A stretch of 64,000 bases of DNA from assembly GCA_050304135.1 (NCBI GenBank), contig JBNLDC010000014.1:1-64000 (forward strand), given 5' to 3'. Made by a program: the position numbers and the translations under genes. The notes under the pieces are model-generated. The model worked only from the letters and a program-made list of their open reading frames with translations. It searched no databases and was not told where the DNA came from. Shown here piece after piece: positions 9,583 through 18,375 of this stretch (position 1 is its first letter; every line of letters starts with the position of its first letter). This DNA is from JAFGNB01 sp050304135 (lineage in GTDB: Bacteria; Fibrobacterota; Chitinivibrionia; Chitinivibrionales; Chitinispirillaceae).

Positions 9583-9777
9583 ATCAGTACTGTTTTTTTC
9601 TGAAAACGACCGTTTTCAGTACACATTTTTCTACTTGCTCACTGTAAACATGCATTTATATTACCCAAAAATAGTGTTGTCGTTTGTTGATATCAAATTC
9701 TACTATCGCACGACCTTATCCAGGGCTGCCAAACGGCGCCTTTTTAATCTTCATTTTTTCTTATCAAAAACAAAAAT

Positions 9778-9808
9778 GGCTGCCGGTAATTCCGGCAGCC
9801 TTTTTTTT
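9778..9808. terminator. Bidirectional intrinsic terminator
   Basis: The 9-bp stem GGCTGCCGG / CCGGCAGCC closes a TAATT loop and is followed on the plus strand by eight T. On the minus strand it is followed by a T-rich stretch with ATTTTTG. It lies just past the stop of the outer-membrane gene at 9831, which reads on the minus strand, and separates it from the NTT-HEAT gene. Confidence 0.9.
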
Positions 9809-9830
9809 CTCTATCTGTGAAAACTATCGT

Positions 9831-11003
9831 TCAAAAACTGTAGGTAGCACTCACTCTGTTAAACAGATATTTCTGTGCACCACTACTGATCAGGTTAGAG
9901 AACGTATACGGAAATATTTCACTCGCAACGACATCTATCCTGAGACGGTTTTCAATATTAATTCCAAATCCCAGACCTACAAGATCATTATCCGTTTCAT
10001 CGAAAGATGGATTTTCTGCAAGCCTTGTATCATTCGTGCCACTACTCTTAACCATCAGACTTTTCTGTCCGCCAACCCGTATGACAAACCAGTCCCAGAG
10101 AATATTTCTTTCAATTCCGAAGCTCACGCGTCCTCCAACATCCTGCTGCGATTCACTTGCGTCCGAATCCATTTGCCCATAAAGAAATTCCAGCCCAGCC
10201 CAGAAAAATCCTTTATCAATATTCAGATTAAGACCGAGCCCTGCAGCAACATCCACTTTCAACAAATTATCCTTGTCGATATTTAAGACATCGATTCGTG
10301 CTCGTGGAACAAAATCACCATTGATTCCCGCCAAGGCCGAAAAAAGTCTTATTTCAAATCTTCCGAAATAATCACTTTCAGCCATAACCCTGTTAGCATC
10401 AACTGCAGTAATAGATCCACCACCGAGGGATATTTCAAGATCCATTGTTTTTGCAACGGGCCAGTTGACGCCAAGGTTCCCTTTATAGACTTTGGTTTCA
10501 TACCGTTCACTGTCTATTTCTTTATCCTGAACGGCAATGTATGTTCCAGCTCCCAGCATTACACCATTCTGCAGTACATATCCCAGCATCAGGTCAAATT
10601 TCCCGAGGGGTTTTTCCAATGTTGAGGAATCAGGATATCCACCGATGAAATTTGAATTACCTGGTGTAACATAATCTAAAACTTCATCGTATCTGTTGCA
10701 CATTGCACCGAGTGACAGCATCGGATACTGTCCACCGGCTTCAGTTTCCTCGTTCATGGAATAAGAAACAATAACACCGAAGAACGGGTCCATTAACTGC
10801 GGATTGGTGTCATTTGCCACAAATTTTCCATACGATCCGTAAACCATATTAGGATATATGCTTAAATTTGCCGGATTTCTAAAGACGCTTACCTCATCCA
10901 TGAAAAAAGCGTCATGTTTACCCATTGAAACCACTCGAGCATCAGTGGCATAACTCTCCAAAAAACAACCCGCAGCCAGAATGAAAATCATTGTTTTTTT
11001 CAT
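9831..11003 (-). CDS. Predicted outer-membrane beta-barrel protein
   Basis: A 390-residue protein with an N-terminal signal peptide (MKKTMIFILAAG, cleavage near SYA). The mature part alternates polar and hydrophobic residues in beta-strand fashion and ends in Phe (ATYSF), the usual last residue of an outer-membrane barrel. Near the N-terminus it has ARVVSMGKHDAFFMDEVSVF followed by NPAN, a pattern seen in PorV/FadL-like barrels where a Gly turn precedes an NPA motif. GGAGGG lies 6 bases before the ATG. It follows the TonB-like gene in the same direction but appears to have its own promoter at 11116-11144. Ligand and partners are unknown. Confidence 0.75.
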   Translation of the reverse strand: MKKTMIFILAAGCFLESYATDARVVSMGKHDAFFMDEVSVFRNPANLSIYPNMVYGSYGKFVANDTNPQLMDPFFGVIVSYSMNEETEAGGQYPMLSLGAMCNRYDEVLDYVTPGNSNFIGGYPDSSTLEKPLGKFDLMLGYVLQNGVMLGAGTYIAVQDKEIDSERYETKVYKGNLGVNWPVAKTMDLEISLGGGSITAVDANRVMAESDYFGRFEIRLFSALAGINGDFVPRARIDVLNIDKDNLLKVDVAAGLGLNLNIDKGFFWAGLEFLYGQMDSDASESQQDVGGRVSFGIERNILWDWFVIRVGGQKSLMVKSSGTNDTRLAENPSFDETDNDLVGLGFGINIENRLRIDVVASEIFPYTFSNLISSGAQKYLFNRVSATYSF

Positions 11004-11115
11004 TGCGGACCCTCCGTGTTAAAAGGCATTAATTGTTTCAATATAGTCTTAAATGATAGAGAGATGTGCCCTTTCAGACACATCCCCTACATCTAACTTA
11101 TTGTAAATTAATAGT

Positions 11116-11144
11116 ATCTTACCATTCACAGAATTGGAATGCAA
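11116..11144 (-). promoter_or_regulatory. Putative sigma70-type promoter for the outer-membrane protein gene
   Basis: On the minus strand TTGCAT is followed after exactly 17 bp by TAAGAT, lying 113-140 bp upstream of the ATG at 11003. The leader between them can form a small hairpin, GATGTG/CACATC. It lies in the only sizeable gap on the 3' side of the ExbB/ExbD cluster, so the barrel gene may be expressed both from it and by read-through. Confidence 0.5.
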
Positions 11145-11158
11145 GTTTTTTTTGAAGA

Positions 11159-12493
11159 TTATTGCGAGAAAACAAACGGATATACTACTTCTGTCACATC
11201 ACCTGGTTTATCAATTTTTTCAAAGACCCAGTGACGTATTTTTCCTATAACAGTTGTTTCAAGTTCTGAATCGGACATTGTCGATTCAACAACCTTACAG
11301 AAAATTACTTTACCAAATTCATCAATCGCGAATTTGACGGTTATTTTTCCTTTTAATCCGGGTTTTTCACGTAACCTTTTATTGTAGGCATAACGAAGAG
11401 CTGCAAGGTTCTGCATTACTACCCGCATGATACTTGCCTTACTTCTTCCACCGGTAAGAGCGCCTCCCTTAGTGAACTTTGGAGCAGAGATTTTGAGAGA
11501 TCCTCTCTTTTTAAGATTCAGACCACCACCTCCATCACCCCCCATAAGACCACCAATCAGATCATCAATGCCACCGGAACCGCTACCACCAAAACCGCTA
11601 CCATATCCTGCACCGTAGCCGATTCCGGCAACACCTTTACGTCCGACACCTCCGCTTCCTCCGGCTTTCAATCCTCCGACGCCCTGAAGAATAGCATCAA
11701 TATCTGTTGCGAATCCGCCTTTACCGAAGATATCCGCGGAAGCAACTGACTTCCCTTTTATCTGTCCGGATATAATTCCAAGAACACCTTTATGGGTTAC
11801 ACGGGCCCGCGGATCTCCACCGCCACCCGTCATACCACCCTTGCCCTTGCTCTTTGATGGTTTAAGCTTTTTCTTATCGTTGAGTTTTTCCTCTTCCTTT
11901 TTCTTTTCTTCCTCTTTCTGCTTCTGCAGCGTCGCAGGTAGCTCATCTTTAACTAGTTTCGCCACTCGCTCTTCAGGAATTTTTTCAAAGAAGTCGGTTG
12001 CAACTGCAACAATCTCTCTGGTACTGAGATACATACCGGTAATAAGCGCTAGTATCAGACAGATGATTTCAATGTATTTAAGACGATTATCACCTTCGAA
12101 TTTGAAAATATCTCCACGTTCACGTACACGCTGAGAATATTCTTCGTCGGTGAGGACTCGTCCATCGACATCGTCATCGTCTTCGTCATCATCCACGCTC
12201 CCACTTCCGGCAGAACGAACTTTTGATTGAACCGGTGCCGCGGCGGCTGCTGGTGCACCTGCGACAGCAACTCCGAGAGACACTAATTCGATCTCTGCAC
12301 CGACAGCCTCAAATTGGCTTTTCAAGCGCATTGCTTCAGCCTGATCGGCTTCCTTCCGGATGCATACCGGTTTCTGGGTAATAACTCCATAAACAACCTC
12401 TGGAGTACTTCCCGACCACCGTGCGATCTCTTCAGCAATCCTTGATGCCCTTTGCGGGTCAGTGCATTTCCGGATTAATACTTTATATTTCAC
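11159..12493 (-). CDS. TonB/AgmX-type energy-transducing protein with Gly-rich centre
   Basis: A 444-residue protein. Residues 1-72 resemble the C-terminal domain of ribosomal protein L7/L12 (ending AMRLKSQFEAVGAEIEL). An acidic run lies at 101-110, one membrane helix at about 139-156, a Lys/Glu-rich charged helix at 178-215 and a Gly-rich linker at 216-325. The C-terminal domain (about 350-444: VKFAIDEFGKVIFCKVVES, HWVFEKI) matches the TonB/AgmX-PglI C-terminal pattern. The helix would sit in the inner membrane with the linker crossing the periplasm. It directly follows ExbB and two ExbD genes, with 2 bp between it and the nearer ExbD gene, so it is the likely transducer of their proton-driven motion. 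Confidence 0.82.
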   Translation of the reverse strand: MKYKVLIRKCTDPQRASRIAEEIARWSGSTPEVVYGVITQKPVCIRKEADQAEAMRLKSQFEAVGAEIELVSLGVAVAGAPAAAAAPVQSKVRSAGSGSVDDDEDDDDVDGRVLTDEEYSQRVRERGDIFKFEGDNRLKYIEIICLILALITGMYLSTREIVAVATDFFEKIPEERVAKLVKDELPATLQKQKEEEKKKEEEKLNDKKKLKPSKSKGKGGMTGGGGDPRARVTHKGVLGIISGQIKGKSVASADIFGKGGFATDIDAILQGVGGLKAGGSGGVGRKGVAGIGYGAGYGSGFGGSGSGGIDDLIGGLMGGDGGGGLNLKKRGSLKISAPKFTKGGALTGGRSKASIMRVVMQNLAALRYAYNKRLREKPGLKGKITVKFAIDEFGKVIFCKVVESTMSDSELETTVIGKIRHWVFEKIDKPGDVTEVVYPFVFSQ

Positions 12494-12495
12494 AG

Positions 12496-12999
12496 TTACT
12501 GTTCCCTTTCCATGACTGCAAAATTCATCGTATTATATCCCACTTTACCACAGGTATTCATTACTTTGAACAGAACATCAAAATCCATGTTCTTGTCTAC
12601 CTGTATTACGATCTTTCCCTGCACGGCGTTGAGAGCTCCTAAGCGAACCATCTCTTCTTCCTGAGCAAGACAGGAACGTAATTTTTCTTCAACTTTCCCG
12701 ATAACCGGATCAGGATCGTCGAAAGGGATTTTTCTGACGTCTTCAGTCGGAACCAATGGTAAGTTATCCACCAGAACCATATCGTTTGTTACTGCCAGCT
12801 GTAGATTAACCTCAGTTGGTTTTTTCTTCGAATCTGAATTCGGAAGCACAAGGTTATCGGCATTAGTCATAATACTTCCCTCTGCCGAAAAACTCTTAAG
12901 CAGAAAAACGAGGATTATGGTGAACATGTCCATCATGGAAGTAATCTGCAAGGGGATGTCTTTTTTTGGCTTTTGAAATCTACCTCTTGCCACAGCCAT
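12496..12999 (-). CDS. ExbD/TolR-family protein with the canonical membrane Asp
   Basis: A 167-residue ExbD-like subunit with one N-terminal membrane helix, SMMDMFTIILVFLLKSF. Asp24 (codon GAC at 12928-12930) stands at the position of the proton-carrying Asp of ExbD/TolR. The periplasmic part is about 125 residues. It lies 1 bp after the second ExbD gene and 2 bp before the TonB-like gene. It should form the ion channel with the ExbB-like protein encoded at 13824-14462. Confidence 0.9.
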   Translation of the reverse strand: MAVARGRFQKPKKDIPLQITSMMDMFTIILVFLLKSFSAEGSIMTNADNLVLPNSDSKKKPTEVNLQLAVTNDMVLVDNLPLVPTEDVRKIPFDDPDPVIGKVEEKLRSCLAQEEEMVRLGALNAVQGKIVIQVDKNMDFDVLFKVMNTCGKVGYNTMNFAVMEREQ

Positions 13000-13000
13000 A

Positions 13001-13792
13001 TCAACTCCTCAACTTTGCAATTGAAATATTGGGATATTCAGCCTCTCTGGCTTTATCCATGATCTGAACGATTTTATCATAAATGACATAGTTCTCTGCA
13101 GCAATGATGATATCCTCACCATCTTCCGCATCGCGATACCGTTCTTTGATTTTCATCAGACGATTCTGCAGCTCATCGTATGCACTTAATTCCTTTTGGG
13201 TAAATTCCGCAGGACTGCTTACGATAATCATCCTTCGTGGATTTGTCAGTGCAAACACCGTATCACCGGGATTGACCGACTCCAGTGGCTGACCTTCTGC
13301 ATTCGTGAGCAATTCATTGTATTTCGTATAAAGCCTTTTCAGTATATTTCGGTTTTCATCACAGGCATAGAGGTTTATGTCAAACCTCTCATAAATGGTC
13401 ATTTCACGACCGGTGTTCGGATGTTTAACCGTTTCTCCAGGTTTATACTCAACAGTGAACTCAGTCTGATCGTCTTTAGCAATATACTTATGATATTCAC
13501 GATAATAGATACTCGGCATAAACCCGCCTTTAGCACCCAGCGTTACCACAGAATCGGTAATAATTGCCGTCAGAAGCAGCTTGTTGCTTTTATCTTCAGT
13601 CGGAGCCGATTTTACCGTGGTCTTTGTTTGTGAACCCCGCTGTTCAGGGAGTTTAATGTCGATTACCGCTACTTTCGCGAATTCGGCAGACAACAGGAGC
13701 ATCGGAATGAGCACCACCATGAGATTCATGAATGGTTTCAGATCCATCTCCTGCGTAACCTGATTTGATTTGCGCAGTTTTCTGTTTGCCAT
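13001..13792 (-). CDS. ExbD-like paralogue with Asn in place of the channel Asp
   Basis: A 263-residue protein, about 100 residues longer than usual ExbD. The single helix LKPFMNLMVVLIPMLLL matches the ExbD pattern (normally PF.D), but residue 23 is Asn (codon AAT at 13724-13726). The larger periplasmic part has an insert around residues 80-190. It sits between the ExbB gene and the canonical ExbD gene. Because it lacks the acidic residue, it may act as a structural or regulatory subunit that does not carry protons, which is inference. Two ExbD paralogues beside one ExbB is the arrangement of AglQ-AglR-AglS. Confidence 0.85.
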   Translation of the reverse strand: MANRKLRKSNQVTQEMDLKPFMNLMVVLIPMLLLSAEFAKVAVIDIKLPEQRGSQTKTTVKSAPTEDKSNKLLLTAIITDSVVTLGAKGGFMPSIYYREYHKYIAKDDQTEFTVEYKPGETVKHPNTGREMTIYERFDINLYACDENRNILKRLYTKYNELLTNAEGQPLESVNPGDTVFALTNPRRMIIVSSPAEFTQKELSAYDELQNRLMKIKERYRDAEDGEDIIIAAENYVIYDKIVQIMDKAREAEYPNISIAKLRS

Positions 13793-13823
13793 AGTTTAGA
13801 GACCTTTCATATTGGGCAAACGA

Positions 13824-14462
13824 TTATTCTTCGACCAGATTAATGAGCTTTGCTGTTTTTTCGTCCATTTCTTCAACAACTTTGTCGGCTCTTCCTGCAA
13901 TAACTCCGTGGATAAGAAGAGTACCGATAGCCCAGATAAGTCCGAATAGTGTAGTTGACATAGCAACGGAAATACCGGTTGCGAGGGCCTGTCCACGCTG
14001 TGCCGCAGGTACGTTTGCAATAGCGTCAAAAGCAATCATCAGACCGTAAATAGTTCCGAGCAGTCCGAGAAGTGTGGCAAGGTTGGCAAGTGTCGGCAGA
14101 AAAGTAATATTACGAGTGATTTTCGGTGTTTCCGTAAGAAAAACTTCATCAACCTGTTTCTGTACCATTTTGGAACCTTTACCGCGAGTCGTAAGAACTG
14201 CAGTTACGCCTTTCGCAAGCGGTGTGCTCATTGATGATGCATACTTAATAGCTTTTTCATAGTCACCGGATTTCAGATACTTTGATATCCCCGCCATGAA
14301 CGTCGCGCTGTTGGTACCGCACTTGAAAAACAGGTACCAGACTCTTTCGATGATCATCCCGATACACCCGAATCCAACCAGAAGAATTCCCCACATAGCC
14401 CAGCTACCAGGTGAGACGAAACCATCAACGATGAATTTGAACAGCATTGCGAACTGACCCAT
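13824..14462 (-). CDS. MotA/TolQ/ExbB proton-channel family protein
   Basis: A 212-residue inner-membrane protein with the three expected helices. Helix 1 is around residues 18-45 (WGILLVGFGCIGMIIERVW); helices 2 and 3 are LATLLGLLGTIYGLMIAF and TGISVAMSTTLFGLIWAIG, with the small-residue packing and Thr residues of the ExbB/TolQ pore. A cytoplasmic loop of about 80 residues lies between helices 1 and 2, as in the family. It heads the ExbB-ExbD-ExbD-TonB run and should form the pentameric stator around the ExbD helices. Confidence 0.93.
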   Translation of the reverse strand: MGQFAMLFKFIVDGFVSPGSWAMWGILLVGFGCIGMIIERVWYLFFKCGTNSATFMAGISKYLKSGDYEKAIKYASSMSTPLAKGVTAVLTTRGKGSKMVQKQVDEVFLTETPKITRNITFLPTLANLATLLGLLGTIYGLMIAFDAIANVPAAQRGQALATGISVAMSTTLFGLIWAIGTLLIHGVIAGRADKVVEEMDEKTAKLINLVEE

Positions 14463-14581
14463 TCTAAACTCCTTTCAAGAGATTAAACGCATGAATATTT
14501 TAAAACGTTACAAGTTTATTCAGATGAAAAAAGATACTCCTTTCGCCCGGTTTCTCATATTTATTGGCATATATAATATAC

Positions 14582-17500
14582 TCACATTTTTTCATTAAGC
14601 TCTTTAATCTTTTCCTCTTCCATAACAATATTCCGCTGGGCTTCCATCTCGATCCGGTTGAGCTGCTTAATCTTGTCTTGAACACTTATCGCCATGTTCA
14701 TGATATTCTGAATACGCGTCATACTGCGTTCGAATGCAGGGTCACCCTTTTGTCCGGCTTGCGCCACACCACCCTGCTCATCTCCATCAGTTGTTGGAGA
14801 ATCGTTGGGTGTTTCAGCCGGTACCCATTCCGGAACCGTGACCGTAAGCATGGTTGAGTTCGGATTGATCTCTGAAATTCTGTCTTTCATTTTTGCAACC
14901 CACTCATTCTGTCCCAGCTTGAGTTCTGCTGCCGCCTTTACACCTTCTTCATACTTTGGTAAGGCAGCATCCATTGACTGGAGTCGTTTTTCTTCAAGCA
15001 ATTCCTTATACGCCTGCACCTCTTCAGGAGAAAGACCACGTGGAATCGGTGCACTGGAGAATTCTATTCCGACCCGCTCCATGATATTGCCACGCAGGTA
15101 CATCATTTCAGCGAAACGATTGATGGACTTCGTTACATATTCGCCTTTAATATTCTGATTGTGAGCCCAATCAATATTTTTATAGAAATACTCCTGAGCT
15201 TTCTCGTAATACTTATCAAGATTTGATAGGATTCTGATTTTTCCCGCGATTTTCTGCGTAGCGTTGCCGAAGAGGGTCTGATTGTTGACAGCATCAGCCA
15301 TATCGACAAATCCCATACCGATCATATAGGTCGCCCGCACCGTCCACTCGGCAACACCCAGCTCGATTGCTTTCGCATAGTATTTCGCCGGTTCTTCAAG
15401 AGCTTTTGTTTTTTTCTTGATCAGCTCTTTCATGTCTTTTTCACGTCTGGTAACCAGTTTTATTTTTTCAAAATCCTTATAGCTGCATTCACCCAGCATG
15501 AAATAAGCTTTGGCGATACTACTTACATCGATATCAGCTTCCTTTTTAAATTTTTCATAAATTGAGGTTGCATCAATGTAATTCTTTTTTGCCGCAGCAA
15601 ACTTCCCAAGATTGTAATACGCGTCACCAGCCTTTGTGAGTGCCTGAACCTGTTTGTAGCGATCTGCGGCAAACTTACTTGCATATTCAGAAAACACTTC
15701 AGCCATTCGGTCGTTCTGTTCCATTTTCTCGTAGCAGAGACCAATTGAGAAGAAGGCCTCTGCAGCATACTCTGATTCAGGAAAGCGTTTTGCAAGAATA
15801 TCGTAAACGTTGATTGCGTTCGGATATAACTTGCCTTTTTCAAAGATCAGACCGGCATTATACAGCGCCTGTGGTGTCTTTGGATCGTTCTGATATCGGT
15901 CATAGATCATCTCAAACATCTTTCCGGCCATATCGAACTTTTTATTTTTCTGATAACATTCCGAGGCGGATGAAAGACTCGGAATCGCGAACTCCGCTTT
16001 GGTGATGACATTCGCAGCAGTCTGATACACCTGTGCGGCCATATCCCATTTTTCGATCTTTTTATAATCTTCTGCCGCACGCATGAATGCCTTCTCGCGA
16101 AGTTTGGATTTCGGGAATTTACTTGCAAGCTCCTGAAACAACGACGCGGCAATCTCATAATTCTTTGCCTCTTCGTAACACACCGCCGCTTCGAACCAAC
16201 CACGATCGGCCACTTTACTATTTGGATATTCATTATAAATATTTTTATAGGCATCGGCGGCACCGGTCAAATCACCTTTTTTCTTGATCGCTTCTGCTTT
16301 CTTGAACATTGAACCTGCTGCGAGATCGAGCACCTCCGCATGTTCCGGAGTGCCCGGATTCTGTTTCGAAAGAAGCTGACGGTAAATTCCCATCGCCATA
16401 TCAAACTGACCGGCACTGCTGTGGCTATTGGCGAGCATGCGAAGTGCCTTTTCAGTGATTTTCGCAGAGGGATATAAATCAACAACTTTTTTAAACGCTT
16501 CCGCCGCTTTTTCATAGGACTTTGCTGAATAATGAATATTTCCGGCAAGGTAAAGAACTTCCGCGGAATTGGAGCTTTTCGGAAACCGCTGTTGAAACTG
16601 TGAAGTATAGTCGAGCAGTTTCTGCGTTTCAGGCAAAGCGTAGGCCTTCTCATCATTGAGTCCTTCCGCTGCCATTTTCTTTTTTCTGCAGTTGTCCAAT
16701 GCAACAATGACATTGTACCCGGCATCTTCCTGTGAGATTACAACAGGACCTTTATTCGCACCTTTTTTCTGTTTTTCAACATCTTCCTGATCGGTACCGA
16801 GCGTGTCGATGTCTGCTTTATATTCAGGAAATGTGGTAAGATCCGCCATTGCCACAAGGTTGAAATGTTTTGCTGATTTTTGACAATCTCCCAGCGCTCC
16901 GTATATTTCCGCGACATTATAATTGAATTCGTAGTTCCGCCATTTGTCATCCGGAAATTTCTTGAAGTACTCCTGATACCGAGCCAGCGCCTTCTGATAA
17001 AGATTTTTACTTTTTTTCTTCTGGGCAAATGCATGGTAGTAAATCGCTATATTTCCAAGCGCCCTGCGTACCTCTTCTCTGGATTGTTCGATAACCGCGT
17101 CTTCTTTACTGTTTTTCTCGTACCATTTACTGCCCGGACCATAATCATCAACAAGTCGTTCACGTTCTTTATTTGCTTTTTCATGCTCTTTTTTCACAAC
17201 ATAACAATCGATAAGATCCTGCCGGGCCACCGGAGCATCTTTATAGTAAGGAAATTTCTTCAGTGCGGTGGTGAGAGCCTTGATCGCTTCGTCGAACTGT
17301 CCATGGGTCCGGTTTTTTATACCGATGGTATACATGACATACGGTTCAAAGGGTTTGGATCCGACTTTTTTGAAAAAATTTATCGCTTCCTGACCACCGT
17401 TACCCATATCGGAAAAGGAGATCGCCATGAATTCGAGTGCCATGTCCCTGAATTCTCTTTTCGGATACATACCGGCATCACACTTTTCCACGTAAGTATA

Positions 17501-18265
17501 AAACAGATTCACTGCTTTATCGAATTCACTCATGTTGTAATACATTTCAGCTTTTCGATAGTGCACCATCTCCCACGTCTGTACATCGACTTCAGCTTCC
17601 TTGATTTTTTCCAGGTGCTTGATGGCACATGAATTGTCGTGATCAAGATAACACAGATCCGACAAACGGAAATGAGCACCTGATGCACGGGGGCTTCTCG
17701 GATATTTCTCCACTACAACAGTAAATGCATCTTTTGTTTTATCAAGGTCTCCCATGAGGAGATATATGGTACCCATCTGATAATACGCTTCGCTCAGTTT
17801 CGGAAAATTCGGATACTCGCTTGAAAGCCGTTCATACATGCCGAGTGCCTGAGAATAGTCGGGCACCGGGTTCACCGGTTCGGGTCCCCGTGGATTTCTC
17901 TCATAACTTTCCATATCCTGTTCATAGCGTTCGCGAGCCTTGATGTAATCATCGCGACCTTTATCGTAGTACAAACCGCCGAGTGTATAAATAACGTCGG
18001 CACAACGCTCCGACTTTTTAACGGTGCAATTAGAAAGTAGCTTTTCGTACCGGTCAATGATCTGGCCGAGACTTTTGCCTACCGGTTTTGAACTCTGGGT
18101 TTTTTTGGCAGCTTCTCTCCGCAGTTTGTTCTTCTGCTCTTCCAGCCTTCTGATTTTCTCCATCAACTCCTGACGTTTGTCAGCAGAAGCGGTTCCGGGA
18201 AAAGCTACCATAAGAGACGACAGGGTGATCGTTGCCATTAATAATATTTTGATACATTTATACAT
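14582..18265 (-). CDS. Large periplasmic TPR protein of the envelope motor cluster
   Basis: A 1227-residue protein with a Sec signal peptide ending near TASA. It continues with a short coiled coil (ELMEKIRRLEEQKNKLRREA) and then long arrays of TPR units of the YbgF/BamD kind, recognisable by repeats such as AYYQMGTIYLLMGDLDKTK, AEVLYLAGNIHYSAKSYE and ALYNAGLIFEKGKLYPNA, to about residue 1050. The last 60 residues are again coiled-coil-like. It lies upstream of the ExbB gene in the same direction, separated by 119 bp. A scaffold linking the inner-membrane motor to outer-membrane partners is the likely role, by analogy with the TPR proteins of Glt/Nfs systems. Confidence 0.8.
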   Translation of the reverse strand: MYKCIKILLMATITLSSLMVAFPGTASADKRQELMEKIRRLEEQKNKLRREAAKKTQSSKPVGKSLGQIIDRYEKLLSNCTVKKSERCADVIYTLGGLYYDKGRDDYIKARERYEQDMESYERNPRGPEPVNPVPDYSQALGMYERLSSEYPNFPKLSEAYYQMGTIYLLMGDLDKTKDAFTVVVEKYPRSPRASGAHFRLSDLCYLDHDNSCAIKHLEKIKEAEVDVQTWEMVHYRKAEMYYNMSEFDKAVNLFYTYVEKCDAGMYPKREFRDMALEFMAISFSDMGNGGQEAINFFKKVGSKPFEPYVMYTIGIKNRTHGQFDEAIKALTTALKKFPYYKDAPVARQDLIDCYVVKKEHEKANKERERLVDDYGPGSKWYEKNSKEDAVIEQSREEVRRALGNIAIYYHAFAQKKKSKNLYQKALARYQEYFKKFPDDKWRNYEFNYNVAEIYGALGDCQKSAKHFNLVAMADLTTFPEYKADIDTLGTDQEDVEKQKKGANKGPVVISQEDAGYNVIVALDNCRKKKMAAEGLNDEKAYALPETQKLLDYTSQFQQRFPKSSNSAEVLYLAGNIHYSAKSYEKAAEAFKKVVDLYPSAKITEKALRMLANSHSSAGQFDMAMGIYRQLLSKQNPGTPEHAEVLDLAAGSMFKKAEAIKKKGDLTGAADAYKNIYNEYPNSKVADRGWFEAAVCYEEAKNYEIAASLFQELASKFPKSKLREKAFMRAAEDYKKIEKWDMAAQVYQTAANVITKAEFAIPSLSSASECYQKNKKFDMAGKMFEMIYDRYQNDPKTPQALYNAGLIFEKGKLYPNAINVYDILAKRFPESEYAAEAFFSIGLCYEKMEQNDRMAEVFSEYASKFAADRYKQVQALTKAGDAYYNLGKFAAAKKNYIDATSIYEKFKKEADIDVSSIAKAYFMLGECSYKDFEKIKLVTRREKDMKELIKKKTKALEEPAKYYAKAIELGVAEWTVRATYMIGMGFVDMADAVNNQTLFGNATQKIAGKIRILSNLDKYYEKAQEYFYKNIDWAHNQNIKGEYVTKSINRFAEMMYLRGNIMERVGIEFSSAPIPRGLSPEEVQAYKELLEEKRLQSMDAALPKYEEGVKAAAELKLGQNEWVAKMKDRISEINPNSTMLTVTVPEWVPAETPNDSPTTDGDEQGGVAQAGQKGDPAFERSMTRIQNIMNMAISVQDKIKQLNRIEMEAQRNIVMEEEKIKELNEKM

Positions 18266-18375
18266 GCTTTCACCACTCCTTTGATTATCGATAAAACGAT
18301 CTCATTTCGAAGTCTTATCAGTAGTGCAGAACTATAGTTGAATGTCGTACAACCCGCAAAAAAATACGGTGACTC

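Noticed and set aside
11100..11158. Terminator right after the TonB-like gene
   Set aside because: The A/T-rich run near 11145-11158 has no stem before it on the minus strand, so no intrinsic terminator is called.
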